Assembly (NCBI RefSeq): GCF_900089755.1
Contig: NZ_FLOC01000004.1
Span: 1-64,000 of the forward strand
DNA length: 64,000 nt
Reading direction: 5' to 3'
DNA from: Marinomonas aquimarina
Lineage (GTDB): Bacteria; Pseudomonadota; Gammaproteobacteria; Pseudomonadales; Marinomonadaceae
Shown piece after piece: positions 63,794 to 64,000 of the stretch. The position numbers were made by a program, and so were the translations under genes. The number at the start of each line of letters is the position of its first letter. Position 1 is the first letter of the stretch. A model generated the notes under the pieces. The model made no database searches. It was not told the DNA's origin and worked only from the letters and a program-made list of their open reading frames with translations.

Positions 63794-64000
63794 TCACCCT
63801 CCGGTTTTGCTCTTGGGTCAACTTTTCACGAACTCGCTTCGTTCTAGCTTGCCCCTCATACGTATCCATCCAATTGAGTTTTGGACGGTATTGCTCAATA
63901 TCGATGTCAAACTCATAGGTGCGAGTTTGGCGCTGTTCATCTCCAGATGGTCCAGAGACCAAGGAATAACCGGTCACAAAGACATGGCCGGTTTCATACT
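63774..64000 (-). CDS. traE: TraE, channel membrane protein (3' part only)
   Basis: The frame is open to the window edge; the visible C-terminal 75 residues include TGHVFVTGYSLVSGPSGDEQRQTRTYEFDI and NWMDTYEGQ, as in F-type TraE. The N-terminal membrane anchor lies outside the window. It precedes traK, the standard order. Confidence 0.88.
   Translation of the reverse strand, partial: YETGHVFVTGYSLVSGPSGDEQRQTRTYEFDIDIEQYRPKLNWMDTYEGQARTKRVREKLTQEQNRRVNDANQN

Larger units (their letters stand above)
23701..64000 (-). mobile_element. SXT/R391-family integrative and conjugative element (partial, right part)
   Basis: The element spans everything from the att core in prfC to the right window edge and continues beyond it. 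The order setR, croS, setDC, eex, traGHF, radC to ssb block, traN-U-W-C, dsbC, mosAT, traA-V-B-K-E is that of the SXT/R391 backbone. Cargo is small: a regulator/hydrolase pair beside traN and mosAT beside traA. No antibiotic-resistance gene is present in this part. The integrase and oriT/mobI region would lie to the right. Confidence 0.95.

Overview
The window joins a block of gammaproteobacterial chromosome (about 1-23,700) to the right-hand part of an SXT/R391-family integrative and conjugative element, ICE (about 23,700 to the right edge). Host gene order, protein similarity and the REP-rich intergenic DNA suggest a marine Oceanospirillales-type bacterium such as Marinomonas; the genus is a guess, the class is not.

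Chromosomal part. The left edge carries the end of an IS3-type insertion sequence, then about 1.1 kb of structured repeats: three copies of a large palindrome, each followed by REP-like hairpins. After this comes the conserved translation/transcription cluster, all on the minus strand and read right to left: ftsH, folP, glmM, tpiA, secG, tRNA-Leu(GAG), tRNA-fMet, rimP, nusA, infB, rbfA, truB, rpsO, pnp. yhbY points the other way from ftsH, and rlmE, which usually sits in that gap, is missing. Next come an unknown 270-residue protein, the putrescine importer potFGHI, the Fe-S carrier erpA and prfC.

ICE part. The element is integrated in the 5' end of prfC. The likely att core covers codons 17-23, so the first 16 codons and the promoter of the present prfC come from the ICE. 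Reading away from prfC: repressor setR and divergent croS with four 14-bp operators between them; an early operon of two replication-like or unknown proteins, a lytic transglycosylase and the FlhDC-like master activators setD and setC; the entry-exclusion gene eex; and, convergent, the mating-pair genes traF-traH-traG. A DNA-processing block follows: a small membrane protein, ssb, bet, a 47-residue peptide, exo; then a MoxR-type ATPase, a WGR-like protein, a DUF3150 protein, an unknown, a VWA protein, radC, an unknown, a TOPRIM primase-like protein and an unknown. An AcaB/DUF1845-like gene and a two-gene cargo (GlxA-like AraC regulator plus cysteine hydrolase) separate this block from traN-traU-traW-trhF-(TrbI-like)-traC-dsbC. 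The mosAT toxin-antitoxin pair then precedes traA-traV-traB-traK-traE, with traE cut by the window edge.

How it works together. SetR holds the element silent; its LexA-like autocleavage after DNA damage would release croS and setDC, and SetDC would switch on transfer. Tra proteins build the F-type secretion channel, Bet/Exo/SSB supply recombination, MosAT stabilises the element, and Eex with TraG blocks redundant transfer. TraG residues 606-608 read P-G-E, which I recall as the SXT-type exclusion group.

The most striking unexplained feature is a family of nine two-hairpin leaders, each directly in front of a gene of the ssb/bet/exo to radC block. In nearly every copy the second hairpin pairs with the Shine-Dalgarno sequence. 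Their sequences differ but the pairing is kept, which indicates a shared RNA control device, possibly the published radC RNA motif.
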